A model generated the notes under the pieces. That model was not told the origin of the DNA, ran no database searches, and saw nothing but the letters and a program-made list of their open reading frames with translations. Positions 33,560 to 42,224 of a DNA stretch of 64,000 nt are shown here, one piece after another. A program made the translations under genes and the position numbers. Location: assembly GCF_000763315.1 (NCBI RefSeq), contig NZ_JPST01000005.1:1-64000 (forward strand). The letters run 5' to 3'. Within the stretch, counting starts at the first letter, position 1, and each line of letters opens with the position of its first letter. The stretch comes from Thermoactinomyces daqus. Lineage in GTDB: Bacteria; Bacillota; Bacilli; Thermoactinomycetales; Thermoactinomycetaceae.

Positions 33560-33817
33560 TTAACCGATTCGATTTTTCAGGATCAGGACATCGCGCGAAA
33601 GATACGCGGTCGCCTCCGTGGCGGTTTTCAGCTCGCGGAGAATTCCTGCGATGCTCTCTTCGACTTTGTCCAAGAGCTCATGAATGCACTCGAGCTCTTT
33701 TTCGAATTGCTCGCGCATGCTTACGAGCGTCTTTTTAAACTCGCGGTTATCCTCTAATAATTCGCACTGTCCCTGCAAAAGTTGGTTAAGAACTCCCGTT
33801 ATCTCCTTCATTTCCAT
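33560..33817 (-). CDS. Small coiled-coil protein
   Basis: 85 residues of near-continuous heptads (LLEDNREFKKTLVSMREQFE, LLDKVEESIAGILRELK). It overlaps the 3' end of the RHH gene, so the two are co-translated; it may be a partner of that regulator. Confidence 0.65.
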   Translation of the reverse strand: MEMKEITGVLNQLLQGQCELLEDNREFKKTLVSMREQFEKELECIHELLDKVEESIAGILRELKTATEATAYLSRDVLILKNRIG

Positions 33818-33980
33818 CTAACCGATCCGCTCCCTTAGCGTATTTCTCGAGGACGAGCTCCATTCCTTCTTCGATCAGCTCGTTCTCTCGCTTGTCGAGC
33901 TCTACGGCGAGCTTTTTGATCGCTTTTAATAAGTCCGTTCTATACGTCGTGTTATAATTGCGTCGCGGTTTAGTCGTCAT
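33786..33980 (-). CDS. Ribbon-helix-helix DNA-binding protein
   Basis: 64 residues. RRNYNTTYRTDLLKAIKKLA, then ENELIEEGMELVLEKY, follows the Arc/MetJ-type strand-helix-helix plan. Such proteins are dimeric repressors. It is divergent from the 34095 gene with overlapping control DNA, so it probably controls that region and itself. Confidence 0.78.
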   Translation of the reverse strand: MTTKPRRNYNTTYRTDLLKAIKKLAVELDKRENELIEEGMELVLEKYAKGADRLDGNEGDNGSS

Positions 33981-33994
33981 GAGCTCCACCCGTT

Positions 33995-34056
33995 TCTATT
34001 ATATATTTCGCCCGCATTGTTTTCAATGTTGCAATGTTTCGACGTACGCGCTATAC
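33995..34056. promoter_or_regulatory. Divergent promoter pair
   Basis: Leftward: TTGAAA, 17 bp, TATAAT before the RHH gene. Rightward: TTGCAA, 17 bp, TATACT (34028-34056) before the zinc-finger gene. Three CAATGTT/ATTG elements lie between (ATTGTTTTCAATGTTGCAAT), overlapping both -35 boxes, and are candidate RHH operators. Confidence 0.7.
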
Positions 34057-34094
34057 TATACCTGTACCGAATTTTTAGAAAAGGAGGCGATTTC

Positions 34095-34310
34095 GTGAGC
34101 CTCGCGGGATATACCACGATCGAAGGTTACGAGTTTACTATCCTCGACCCTGATCGTTATCGCCTGCGCTGTCCTAACGGCTGCCTAGTCGCGGATGACG
34201 TCAGCCTCGGGCGAGCATATGAGGCGATGTCGAAACACATGCGAGCATGCCCACGCGCCGAGGACCGCGTCGCGCCACCGACGCAAGTCTTCGCGCATGA
34301 GGCGGAATAG
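34095..34310 (+). CDS. Small zinc-finger-like protein
   Basis: 71 residues from GTG 34095, which follows AAAAGGAGGCG. LRCPNGCLVADDVSLGRAYE and KHMRACPRAED give a C-x3-C ... H-x3-C pattern for one metal. A longer frame from 34017 overlaps the promoter and is not used. It is one of the few rightward phage genes. Confidence 0.72.
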   Translation: MSLAGYTTIEGYEFTILDPDRYRLRCPNGCLVADDVSLGRAYEAMSKHMRACPRAEDRVAPPTQVFAHEAE

Positions 34311-34420
34311 GTTAATGAGTAGGTTAGTGATTAGTCGCTTCATATTGTACCACATGTGCGTACGATTTTTGAACGGGTTTTGACGGTTCTAAATCGCTAA
34401 GGGAAAACCGATCGAATGTA

Positions 34421-34447
34421 AGCGGGGAATTATCCCCGCTCTTTTTG
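34421..34447 (+). terminator. Rho-independent terminator
   Basis: AGCGGGGA and TCCCCGCT pair around ATTA, then CTTTTTG. It ends rightward transcription from the zinc-finger gene; the leftward gene's stop codon lies within its stem. Confidence 0.85.
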
Positions 34448-34744
34448 TTTGCGGATAAGCTCCTCGAGCTTCCTCCAGTGGAAGCGCTGAGTATCTTCGA
34501 GGATCTTCTGCGACTGCTTCGACGTCTCATATGTGTCGATTACCTTATCGATGATTTTCAGATAATCGAAATTAAACTCACTCGCGGATAGCGTAGATTC
34601 ATCGACCTTCTTGCGGTAAGGGATGCGCAGGAGCGGCATCCGCTTTTTCTCGTATAGCTTGACGTTTACCTCGCCGTCAAAGTTGCGATCTTTCCTCAAT
34701 ACGACGACATATCCGCGCCGTTTTAAGCGGCACTTGTCGCGCAT
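34430..34744 (-). CDS. Hypothetical protein, 104 residues
   Basis: Basic N-terminus (MRDKCRLKRRGYVVVLRKDR), a beta-rich middle and a charged helical end (RKLEELIRKQKERG). Unrecognised; nucleic-acid binding is possible from charge. GGAGGCGATATC precedes the ATG. Confidence 0.65.
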   Translation of the reverse strand: MRDKCRLKRRGYVVVLRKDRNFDGEVNVKLYEKKRMPLLRIPYRKKVDESTLSASEFNFDYLKIIDKVIDTYETSKQSQKILEDTQRFHWRKLEELIRKQKERG

Positions 34745-34758
34745 GATATCGCCTCCTT

Positions 34759-34938
34759 TTATTGCGCGGGCTCTACGACCGGAGTTTCAGGATAATAACC
34801 GTCCAGGTCGAACGCGGCCGCCCATTGATCCGCAAGTTCTTCGGCGATCTCGCGCGTCGGTGCATCGATGACGGTTGTCTCTGTTTTCCAGTCGCCGGCA
34901 CCTACGTATTGGCATTTTACGGTCGCTTTCCACTTCAT
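34759..34938 (-). CDS. Hypothetical protein, about 60 residues
   Basis: MKWKATVKCQYVGAGDWKTE and a helix REIAEELADQWAAAFD, a short beta-alpha fold. GAGGAGG lies 10 bp before ATG 34938; ATG 34947 is too close to it. Unrecognised. Confidence 0.65.
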   Translation of the reverse strand: MKWKATVKCQYVGAGDWKTETTVIDAPTREIAEELADQWAAAFDLDGYYPETPVVEPAQ

Positions 34939-35048
34939 AAAGCGCATTCCTCCTCGTTTACCGTTTTCCTCTAGGCCTCGGTGTCATCATATCCGAGCGC
35001 CCATCGGGAGCCCCGAGCGGATCGGGACGCCCTAGCGCGACCGGATAT

Positions 35049-36395
35049 TTAGCGCTTTAACTGCTCCGCGAGTGCCTTTCCGAGATACCAAGCGACCCGA
35101 CTCGCGACTCCATTCCCTACGATCCGATACGCGGCAGAGAGTGAGATCGTTTCGGGAATGACGTACCAGTCGGGAACCGATTGAATGCGGAGACACTCGC
35201 GAACGGTAAAGCGGCGCGGCGCTTGCGTTGGGTGAATCGGTTGCCCGCTGTTATGATGCGCGGGTATCGTATTCGACGCGGCATCCATCGACTGGATACG
35301 GTTCGCTTGGTCGTAGGTGTATTCGCTTTTCGGCGTCCAGTAGGATTTGTCATCGTGATTCGGATAAAAAAGGCCATAGGGGACGCCCTTATGCAAAACT
35401 GCGGGAAGCGTCGGCACCGCCTCGTTATACGTCGGCGGACGGTGCTTTTGCAAGTGACGCGGATCGCGTTCGAGATACGCGACCGCCTTTTCCGATAATT
35501 CAATACCGTGAGGCTCCGGTAAGTCTCCGATCACGTCGCGAAGGACTTGCGTTCGGTAGTCCGCGGGATCAGGCTCGGGAAATTCGAAAGTAAAGCCGAG
35601 ATCTTTCCGAATCCCGACGATGAATACGCGCTCGCGTTTTTGCGCGACTCCATAGTCCCAAGCGTTGATAACTCGCCAGCTTACGACGTATCCTATCTCG
35701 TCGAATTTTTCGAGGAGCGCGTCAAACGTTTTGCGGTGGCGTTTTCCGACAAGTCCTTTTACGTTCTCGAAAATGAACGCTTTCGGTTGCTTTTTCTCGA
35801 TAATGTTAAGGTACGTCCAGACGAGGCGACCGCGTTCTCCGTTTTCTCCTTCGCCTTTACCGGCGACGCTGTAGTCTTGGCAAGGCGGACCGCCCGCGAT
35901 TACGTCTACGTCCGGGATGTCGTTCGGGTCGATTTTCGTTATATCTCCGAGTACGACATGATCGCCGATATTATGGCGATACGCCTCGACCGCGCGTTTA
36001 TCGAAATCGTTCGCCCAGACAATAGAAAAACCGGACTCTTTCAGTCCGACCGCCATCAGTCCGCCGCCGCAGAAAAGCTCCGCGACGGTTAATCCGTTTC
36101 GCGGAAGCGTTGGGGTTACGTTAAACTCGCGATATTCCATCGGATCGCCTCCTCGTCCGGGGTGTAACTGACAATTCGCTTTAGCCATGACTGACGCCGT
36201 AACCGTGAGCGCGGGCTCATCCCACGACAAACGGCGAAGGTGACCCGCGTTACCTCCGCCGTTGTTAAACGAACCTTTCATAAATGCACGTTGATCTTCT
36301 TCGGGTAAGTCCCGCCAATTACCACCCGGCGGGATTTTATGAGCGTAGGGCTTCTCATCGTTACGAAGCCCGTAACCAATGTGATTTTTAATCAC
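35049..36395 (-). CDS. C5-cytosine DNA methyltransferase with extra N-terminal motif-IX-like segment
   Basis: 448 residues. Motif I is TVAELFCGGGLMAVGLKESG, the catalytic motif IV is VIAGGPPCQDYSVAG, motif VI is KAFIFENVKGL, motif VIII is YGVAQKRERVFIVG, and the end carries TVRECLRIQSVPDWY and YRIVGNGV (motifs IX-X). Residues ~14-75 (IPPGGNWRDLPEEDQRAFM, LRRLSWDEPALTVTASV) look like the target-recognition/motif IX part of a C5 enzyme, which belongs after motif VIII. So the N-terminus may be a duplicated or fused fragment. GTG 36395 follows GAGGAGGCG. It is an orphan enzyme for protecting phage DNA. Confidence 0.92.
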   Translation of the reverse strand: MIKNHIGYGLRNDEKPYAHKIPPGGNWRDLPEEDQRAFMKGSFNNGGGNAGHLRRLSWDEPALTVTASVMAKANCQLHPGRGGDPMEYREFNVTPTLPRNGLTVAELFCGGGLMAVGLKESGFSIVWANDFDKRAVEAYRHNIGDHVVLGDITKIDPNDIPDVDVIAGGPPCQDYSVAGKGEGENGERGRLVWTYLNIIEKKQPKAFIFENVKGLVGKRHRKTFDALLEKFDEIGYVVSWRVINAWDYGVAQKRERVFIVGIRKDLGFTFEFPEPDPADYRTQVLRDVIGDLPEPHGIELSEKAVAYLERDPRHLQKHRPPTYNEAVPTLPAVLHKGVPYGLFYPNHDDKSYWTPKSEYTYDQANRIQSMDAASNTIPAHHNSGQPIHPTQAPRRFTVRECLRIQSVPDWYVIPETISLSAAYRIVGNGVASRVAWYLGKALAEQLKR

Positions 36396-36411
36396 GCGAT
36401 CGCCTCCTCGT

Positions 36412-36729
36412 TTAATAAACGAATCGATTAATCTCCATCACGCCGTACCCCTCGGCGCGGAAAACCTCGGCGATTTTCGCGCATGCCGAGAAAAACAGGC
36501 GTTCTTCTTCATCGTATAGATATTCGCTAGTGGATGACGCCTTAATAACCGCGAATTTTTCTCCGACTGAGAGATCCGCCTTTTTGATGGCGGCGCGCAT
36601 GTCTGCGATTGCGTCCTTTGCGTCGATTCTATGGTCGCGAGTCATTTCGTATATTTTGGCGTAACTATTAATAAAGCGAGCGACTCCGCTCACCTTTTCG
36701 ACCTCGTAAGTTCTAATCGTTTTAATCAT
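36412..36729 (-). CDS. Hypothetical early protein, 105 residues
   Basis: Helical (VARFINSYAKIYEMTRDHRI, ADLSVGEKFAVIKASSTSEY). First gene behind early-promoter copy 1; ATG 36729 is placed 9 bp after GAGGAG. Unrecognised. Confidence 0.68.
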   Translation of the reverse strand: MIKTIRTYEVEKVSGVARFINSYAKIYEMTRDHRIDAKDAIADMRAAIKKADLSVGEKFAVIKASSTSEYLYDEEERLFFSACAKIAEVFRAEGYGVMEINRFVY

Positions 36730-36758
36730 TTCGCTCATCTCCTCTTATTTATCGTCCT

Positions 36759-36817
36759 CATTCCTATTACACACGTCATAAAAGCGAGTGTCACATTTAA
36801 AGCGAAAATTTTTCGCT
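36759..36817 (-). promoter_or_regulatory. Early promoter element, copy 1
   Basis: Minus-strand GTGACA, 17 bp, TGTAAT, followed by AGGAATGA at the expected start of transcription. An AT-rich palindrome AGCGAAAATTTTTCGCT lies just upstream of the -35 box and may act as an UP element. It is nearly identical to three other copies. Confidence 0.78.
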
Positions 36818-36904
36818 TGTTTTGTCGTCCTTGCTCGTCTACGTTGCGCGAGTTGGTTCGATAAGGTAAGATTGAAGCGTAAGCAAAAATCGGAGGTGAA
36901 ACTC

Positions 36905-37300
36905 ATGCCGTTGATTCCGTATTCTGCGCGCGAGGGCAGGCCGTCAGGTACGCCTGCGATAACGATCGATAAGCAGGCGCGAATCCGCTTAAATAAGCCG
37001 CTCCAGCGCGAATTAGGCTGCGAAGGTCGGTCGATAAAGTTATACCTCGCGTACGATCCCGTTAATAAGCGCATCGGACTCGCTAAGCCAGACGTCGTGC
37101 GTCTCACCGATCACCGCCCCGTCACATTCGACGGGCAGCGAGCCTACGCGACCGTAACCGGGTTCCTTCGCAAGTTTCAAATACCGCACGATCGCGCGTA
37201 TCGCTATGTCTACGACGGAAAAGAGGGCGACGGATGGTGGACGTTTAGGCTCGAGGGATACGACGCGCCAGACGATCCGCGAAATTTGGGCAAAAAATAA
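36905..37300 (+). CDS. AbrB-like DNA-binding protein
   Basis: 131 residues from ATG 36905 behind GGAGGTG. AITIDKQARIRLNKPLQREL is the swapped-hairpin AbrB/MazE pattern (usually T-ID-xGRIxIPxxLRxxLG). The C-terminal half is not recognised. Rightward, with a possible promoter TTGCGC-17-TAAGAT at 36843-36871, back to back with early promoter copy 1. A regulator of the switch between states is possible, but only by context. Confidence 0.68.
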   Translation: MPLIPYSAREGRPSGTPAITIDKQARIRLNKPLQRELGCEGRSIKLYLAYDPVNKRIGLAKPDVVRLTDHRPVTFDGQRAYATVTGFLRKFQIPHDRAYRYVYDGKEGDGWWTFRLEGYDAPDDPRNLGKK

Positions 37301-37325
37301 GGCGCCCACAAAGGGGCGCTTTGTT
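37301..37325. terminator. Bidirectional terminator
   Basis: GCGCCC pairs with GGGCGC around ACAAAG between convergent genes. The minus-strand side has a T-rich tail (TTATTTTTTG), the plus side TTTGTTATT. Confidence 0.7.
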
Positions 37326-37551
37326 ATTGCCTTCTATCCGCAGTAGGAAAGAGCGATAATTCAAGATCGATTTGCATCTCGTATAATTTGTCGAGGTCTC
37401 CGACGAATTCCATCTCTTCACCGTCTTTAGGCAAGATCGCCAGGTGAACGCCGTCCTCCGCGAGCCAGGCTTCGCAAAAAGCATCGTCGCAGAAAAACCC
37501 GAGCCGGCCCCCGCTTTTTAAATGCGCCTCCATTTCCGCGCGCTTCATCAT
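37324..37551 (-). CDS. Hypothetical acidic protein, 75 residues
   Basis: LGFFCDDAFCEAWLAEDGVH and EMEFVGDLDKLYEMQIDLEL; acidic, small, unrecognised. The ATG follows GGGGAG, and the gene is downstream of the zinc protein gene. Confidence 0.65.
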   Translation of the reverse strand: MMKRAEMEAHLKSGGRLGFFCDDAFCEAWLAEDGVHLAILPKDGEEMEFVGDLDKLYEMQIDLELSLFPTADRRQ

Positions 37552-37555
37552 ACGA

Positions 37556-38149
37556 TCATCTCCCCGTTTTCTTTTTGACGAAATCATCGATCGACGTCGT
37601 CCATACCTCAACGTAGCACTCATTCGGGACCTTAAACCGCGTGATCATATCCGCTTCGATGATGATTTTCGAGCCGATCGGGTCGTAAAACTCGACGTCG
37701 AGGCCGTGGCGCCGGGCATATCTCCACTCTTCGAGCGTATCCCTCCGAAAATTCCAGAGAATCGGAAATCGTACACCATCCTCGAGATACACGATCGCGA
37801 TCGGCCAGCGATAACATTTCAAATTCGGGTCCATCTCGGACTTGAGCACGTCATAGGTTAGAAGGCACCTGCGACAATATAGCCGCCCATGCCACGAAAA
37901 CTCAGGCGCAGGGAGTCGCTTTTTGCATTGTGAGCACTTCGGCGCCTGATTCGTCGTTAAGTCGTATATTTTGTCGTTGACGGATGCGTCATACGCAGCA
38001 AAGTCAATCGAAAAGCAGCCGTCGCCTAAATCTTCGATATACTCCTCGTCGTTGATATCGTTTTCTCCTCTTCGTTCGATTCTTATCGCTCGCTCGTCGT
38101 CCTCCGCCCACAATAATCGCGCGACGGCGCCGAGAGCGCGAAAGATCAC
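37556..38149 (-). CDS. Hypothetical protein with a Cys4 zinc finger
   Basis: 197 residues. CSQCKKRLPAPEFSWHGRLY with CRRCLL is a single treble-clef-like Cys4 site at about residues 71-95. The rest is beta-rich (RFPILWNFRRDTLEEWRYAR). GTG 38149 follows GGGGAGGTGATC. Confidence 0.72.
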   Translation of the reverse strand: MIFRALGAVARLLWAEDDERAIRIERRGENDINDEEYIEDLGDGCFSIDFAAYDASVNDKIYDLTTNQAPKCSQCKKRLPAPEFSWHGRLYCRRCLLTYDVLKSEMDPNLKCYRWPIAIVYLEDGVRFPILWNFRRDTLEEWRYARRHGLDVEFYDPIGSKIIIEADMITRFKVPNECYVEVWTTSIDDFVKKKTGR

Positions 38150-38153
38150 GCGA

Positions 38154-38393
38154 TCACCTCCCCGCTATGCTTTGATATGTCCAGATGGCGATCCATCGCT
38201 CACATGTACGATTGAATACCGCCATAATTGTCCCGTCGAACTCTCCGAATATCTTCTCGATATGATCGAGGAGACCTATTACGACCGCCTCCGCGCTCAT
38301 TTCTTTAGAATCTCTTACCTCGAATATAAGCGAGTGCTCTCCGTTCGGCCGCGAAATCGCGTCTTTGATGACGAAAGTAAATGCGCCGTTCAT
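38154..38393 (-). CDS. Hypothetical protein, 79 residues
   Basis: MNGAFTFVIKDAISRPNGEH then SAEAVVIGLLDHIEKIFG. GAGAGGAGGCG precedes ATG 38393, which overlaps the stop of the dNMP kinase. Unrecognised. Confidence 0.68.
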   Translation of the reverse strand: MNGAFTFVIKDAISRPNGEHSLIFEVRDSKEMSAEAVVIGLLDHIEKIFGEFDGTIMAVFNRTCERWIAIWTYQSIAGR

Positions 38394-38983
38394 TGCATCG
38401 CCTCCTCTCGGGACTCTCTGATTTGCAGCTCGCGCATGATATAGTCGCATTGGTTCGCGAGCCCGATCCATTTTCCGCCGTTGTCGATCTCGAAATCAGG
38501 CTCGACGGTCTGCGCGAATGTCTCCGTATGATGGCGCATAAACGACGGATCGAAATCGTCGCCGCGCTCTTTCATGCGCTCGATTCGAACGTCAAGTGGC
38601 GCGGTTACTCGGACGATGACGAATCCGCGCTCTCTCAGCGCGTCGAGCTCGTTTTGCTGGCGGATGTCAGTGACGACGAATCCCGCGGGCTCCATCCATC
38701 GCCAGCATGCGTCCATGTCGCGGAACAGTTCCTCGATCCACACGTCCTCGCCATATGCTTCGCGGTATGCCTGTCCGTAGGAGATCAGCGCAGCACGCTC
38801 CTTGCGTGCGTCGACCAACTCGCGAATCTCCTCGACCGTCCCTATGAGCCCGTGCATCATTCCAAAATACCATTTCATGCGATCCGCGAAAGCGAGACGG
38901 TAAAGGCCGTAATTTGCGCAAAGATAAGCGGCGGCGGTATCTTTTCCCGCCCCCGCTTCGCCTACCAGCCCGATTTTAATCAT
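38390..38983 (-). CDS. Deoxynucleoside monophosphate kinase
   Basis: 197 residues. MIKIGLVGEAGAGKDTAAAY is the P-loop. RLAFADRMKWYFGMMHG, YGEDVWIEELFRDMDACWRW, GFVVTDIRQQNELDALR and APLDVRIERMKERG match phage dNMP kinases, which phosphorylate dNMPs to feed phage DNA synthesis. It follows thyX by 4 bp. The start ATG 38983 has GAGGAGG upstream. Confidence 0.88.
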   Translation of the reverse strand: MIKIGLVGEAGAGKDTAAAYLCANYGLYRLAFADRMKWYFGMMHGLIGTVEEIRELVDARKERAALISYGQAYREAYGEDVWIEELFRDMDACWRWMEPAGFVVTDIRQQNELDALRERGFVIVRVTAPLDVRIERMKERGDDFDPSFMRHHTETFAQTVEPDFEIDNGGKWIGLANQCDYIMRELQIRESREEAMQ

Positions 38984-38987
38984 CCGA

Positions 38988-39746
38988 TCAGACCTCCTCG
39001 AAAAATTGAGATACCCATGGATCAACGGCGACGACTTCTTCGCGGATCTTTTCCGCAAGCGTAGCAATTTCTATTTGAGCCCCACGCCCAGGTTTGCGCT
39101 TGCTGTAAAATTCGAGAATCGTCCGCAGGTTCGCGGTCATTACGAGATTCGTCGCGGCGGCGTTCGGGAGGACTGCGCGGGCATCCTCGGCGGGTACTCC
39201 CATCCCACGGAGCCGGTCGTATGTTTCCTGAATAATTCGCATTAAGTAGTCGTACTCTGCCTCGGCGTCCTCGATTTCTTCGCGAACGATTGGCGGCATT
39301 ACGTAATCGAACCCGCCCGAGCGGTCGCCGCTGCCGAATTTGACATAGCGCTGAGACTGGACGCTAAAGCTCATGTGCCGGTGCCGGGTTAATTGTGCGA
39401 GCGCGGCGCGCGATAGTCCCTCGATCGCGAACGTATAATTTAGGTGCTCCAAGGTCGAGAGGTGGCGGGAGCGCATAATATGGCGAATCAGTCGATCCGC
39501 CTCGCTCCCGCCTTCTCCGTCGGATGCCTCGCGGCCGAAATACCGCGAGCCCTCCTTAACGATGATCTCCGTCGGCTTGTTCGCGGAATAGCACGTACGG
39601 ATCGCGGTCAGCGCGACCGCTTGCGAGTCCTTATCGACGAGTGTATGCGTGACGAGATCCTCGTCAGCCTCCGCGAGTATATTAAAAAAGCCTGCCGACA
39701 ATTGTGTGTGAGCGAGTAGCTTTACGTTTAATGTCGTTTCGCCCAT
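38988..39746 (-). CDS. thyX: Flavin-dependent thymidylate synthase
   Basis: 252 residues. RHRHMSFSVQSQRY is the RHRxxSxxxxSxR signature. HIMRSRHLSTLEHLNYTFAI and NLRTILEFYSKRKPGRGAQI also match. ThyX makes dTMP from dUMP with FAD and methylene-tetrahydrofolate. It lies between the dNMP kinase and the DndC-like gene, and with dUTPase forms a dTTP supply set. Confidence 0.97.
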   Translation of the reverse strand: MGETTLNVKLLAHTQLSAGFFNILAEADEDLVTHTLVDKDSQAVALTAIRTCYSANKPTEIIVKEGSRYFGREASDGEGGSEADRLIRHIMRSRHLSTLEHLNYTFAIEGLSRAALAQLTRHRHMSFSVQSQRYVKFGSGDRSGGFDYVMPPIVREEIEDAEAEYDYLMRIIQETYDRLRGMGVPAEDARAVLPNAAATNLVMTANLRTILEFYSKRKPGRGAQIEIATLAEKIREEVVAVDPWVSQFFEEV

Positions 39747-41003
39747 TTATGCGCCCTCCTTTGCCCATAGCCGCTCGATCTCCTCGATTTCTTCGGGACT
39801 GATAAGCTCAATGTCTACCCCATAATATTTTCTGATCTCCTCTTGCGTCTCCATGAGTTGATGAAAAAGCTGCTTCCTCGCTTTTATAGTGAATGGACCT
39901 AATCCGAGCGTCTTCTTTTTCGGAAGTAATTCGCCCTCGACTGGAACCTCAACAATTAAATTTAGATCCTCTACCGTTTTGAGATCGATGTTGTTTTTCG
40001 TCAAGTATTCGTTTAATTCGGACTCTTGAATAACGACCGCTTTCTCCATGTCCAGTCCCTTCATATTCTCCGTAAGGTAAATCCGCCCATTTGTCCGGCA
40101 CTTCTGCCGCATTCGTCGGTCTTCGCGGGCTTTCACGAGGTAATTCCGATATTCCAAGAGAGGGCGAAGCCAGTCGACGCCATTATTAATAAAGCCGCTG
40201 AGAGCTTTGTCCTCATTGACGACCGTACAAGTCCAACAACCAAAGCGGCTATTTCCGCAAGACACTTTTTTCGAATCCGCATCAATTACCAGCGGACACT
40301 CTCCGTCCGAATCCTGATACAATTGTAGGAGATTTCGGTTTTCCTCGCCCCACACGGGCTCGTCGAGAAGAAATTCCCAAACATCGTCTGTTGTCCAGTC
40401 CTTGATCGGTGCGAACGTGTAGGCATTCGGGAGCGTGGAATGCTTCATCAGGTGCGTTCCTTCGATCGTATGCGATTTTATCGACTCGGCGCGGCTTTTC
40501 GACTCATCCATCCGTACCCCGAGTACCATGACGACCTCGCCGTGTTCGGATACTTTCTCTTGAATGAAACGGTTGGCGGGCTTAATCTTCATTCTATCGG
40601 TACACCACCGAAACTTTTGTCTTGGTGTCGGATAACCTTTCCCGAGAATGGAAACCCAGAAAGTATCGTTGATTTCCGGTTTGACTTTTTGCGTCTCGAC
40701 CGGAATCTCGCGTCGATTTGCTTCCGCTTGGATCTTGGCTAGCGCCTTGTCGATTTGGTTAATGATTAGCGGCGTCTCGACCAACGTATCCGATGAAATG
40801 ACATAAACCTTTTTCTGACGTTGCTCCGGTTCCAGCTCACCTAATGCGTTTAACGTCAACTGAACGACCGCCGAAGAATCCTTTCCGCCACTAAATCCGA
40901 CAACCCACGGTCGATTATCTGCGAGGTAGACCTCTTTAATTATCTCTTTCGCCCGCTCTATCTTTTCGTTGGTTGAAAAGATGCTTATCATCCATTCGCC
41001 CAT
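39747..41003 (-). CDS. DndC-like sulfurtransferase (PAPS-reductase superfamily)
   Basis: 418 residues. WVVGFSGGKDSSAVVQLTLN is the PP-loop that binds ATP. VISSDTLVETPLI, PTPRQKFRWCTDRMKIKPAN and VLGVRMDESKSRAESIKSH are the hallmarks of DndC, the enzyme that, with DndD/E and a cysteine desulfurase, builds phosphorothioate DNA. CGNSRFGCWTCTVV supplies the cluster-type Cys set. No dndB/D/E or desulfurase gene is in the window, so it is an orphan. It might modify DNA or nucleotides using host sulfur enzymes. AAGGAGGACG precedes the ATG. Confidence 0.88.
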   Translation of the reverse strand: MGEWMISIFSTNEKIERAKEIIKEVYLADNRPWVVGFSGGKDSSAVVQLTLNALGELEPEQRQKKVYVISSDTLVETPLIINQIDKALAKIQAEANRREIPVETQKVKPEINDTFWVSILGKGYPTPRQKFRWCTDRMKIKPANRFIQEKVSEHGEVVMVLGVRMDESKSRAESIKSHTIEGTHLMKHSTLPNAYTFAPIKDWTTDDVWEFLLDEPVWGEENRNLLQLYQDSDGECPLVIDADSKKVSCGNSRFGCWTCTVVNEDKALSGFINNGVDWLRPLLEYRNYLVKAREDRRMRQKCRTNGRIYLTENMKGLDMEKAVVIQESELNEYLTKNNIDLKTVEDLNLIVEVPVEGELLPKKKTLGLGPFTIKARKQLFHQLMETQEEIRKYYGVDIELISPEEIEEIERLWAKEGA

Positions 41004-41564
<561 letters not shown>

Positions 41565-41587
<23 letters not shown>

Positions 41588-42224
41588 AAGCGCCGCCCCC
41601 TCGTTCTGTTTCACTGAGCTTGTCGACGATCTCGAATTGAGCGCGGACGACCGGCGCGATGACTCCCTGCGCGAACCTTTCACCTTTGCGAATGATGTAC
41701 GCTCCGTAAACCACTTCGCCCGATGGAGACTCAACTTCTTTTTCATCGATCGTAAAAACTGTCTTAGCAAATATCGGAAAGTATTCGTTTATGTCTTCGT
41801 CAAACTCCCATAGAGTCTCCGCGCTGTTCCAGACGAGGGCGCAGACCTCCGACCGAAAATCGCTGTCGATGGTTCCCGGAGAGTTCGCGATTCGTAACGG
41901 GGTTTTGAGCGAAATCCCCGAGCGCGGGCGAATCTGCAACTCGTAACCGAACGGGATCTCAAATGCGAGTCCGATCGGTACGACTTTCGTCTCTCCCGGC
42001 TGAATGATAACGTCCTCGACCGCGTAGATATCGAAGCCCGCGGCGCCTGGCGTTGCGTATTTCGGCAGCACCGCGTCGGGATGCGTCGGGACGATTTTTA
42101 CTTTCGCGGCCATTGGCGACGGGTCGAAGTAAATCGGATAGGACGGAGGAGCGGCGGGAATTTGTTTCACCGCGTCCTCGATTTTATCGAACCGCTTCCC
42201 GTTGTAATAAACGTCATATTTCAT
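41565..42224 (-). CDS. dut: dUTPase (trimeric type) with inserted segment
   Basis: 219 residues. The five motifs are present in order: ATPGAAGFDIYA, RPRSGISLKTPL, ANSPGTIDSDFRSEV, RKGERFAQGVIAPV and ERGGGAFGSTGTR. It cleaves dUTP to dUMP, which keeps uracil out of DNA and feeds ThyX. A segment of ~45 residues (WNSAETLWEFDEDINEYFPI and on) lies between motifs 3 and 4, and there is a ~37-residue N-terminal extension. The insert is reminiscent of phage-specific dUTPase inserts with regulatory roles in staphylococcal phages; that role is not shown here. Confidence 0.96.
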
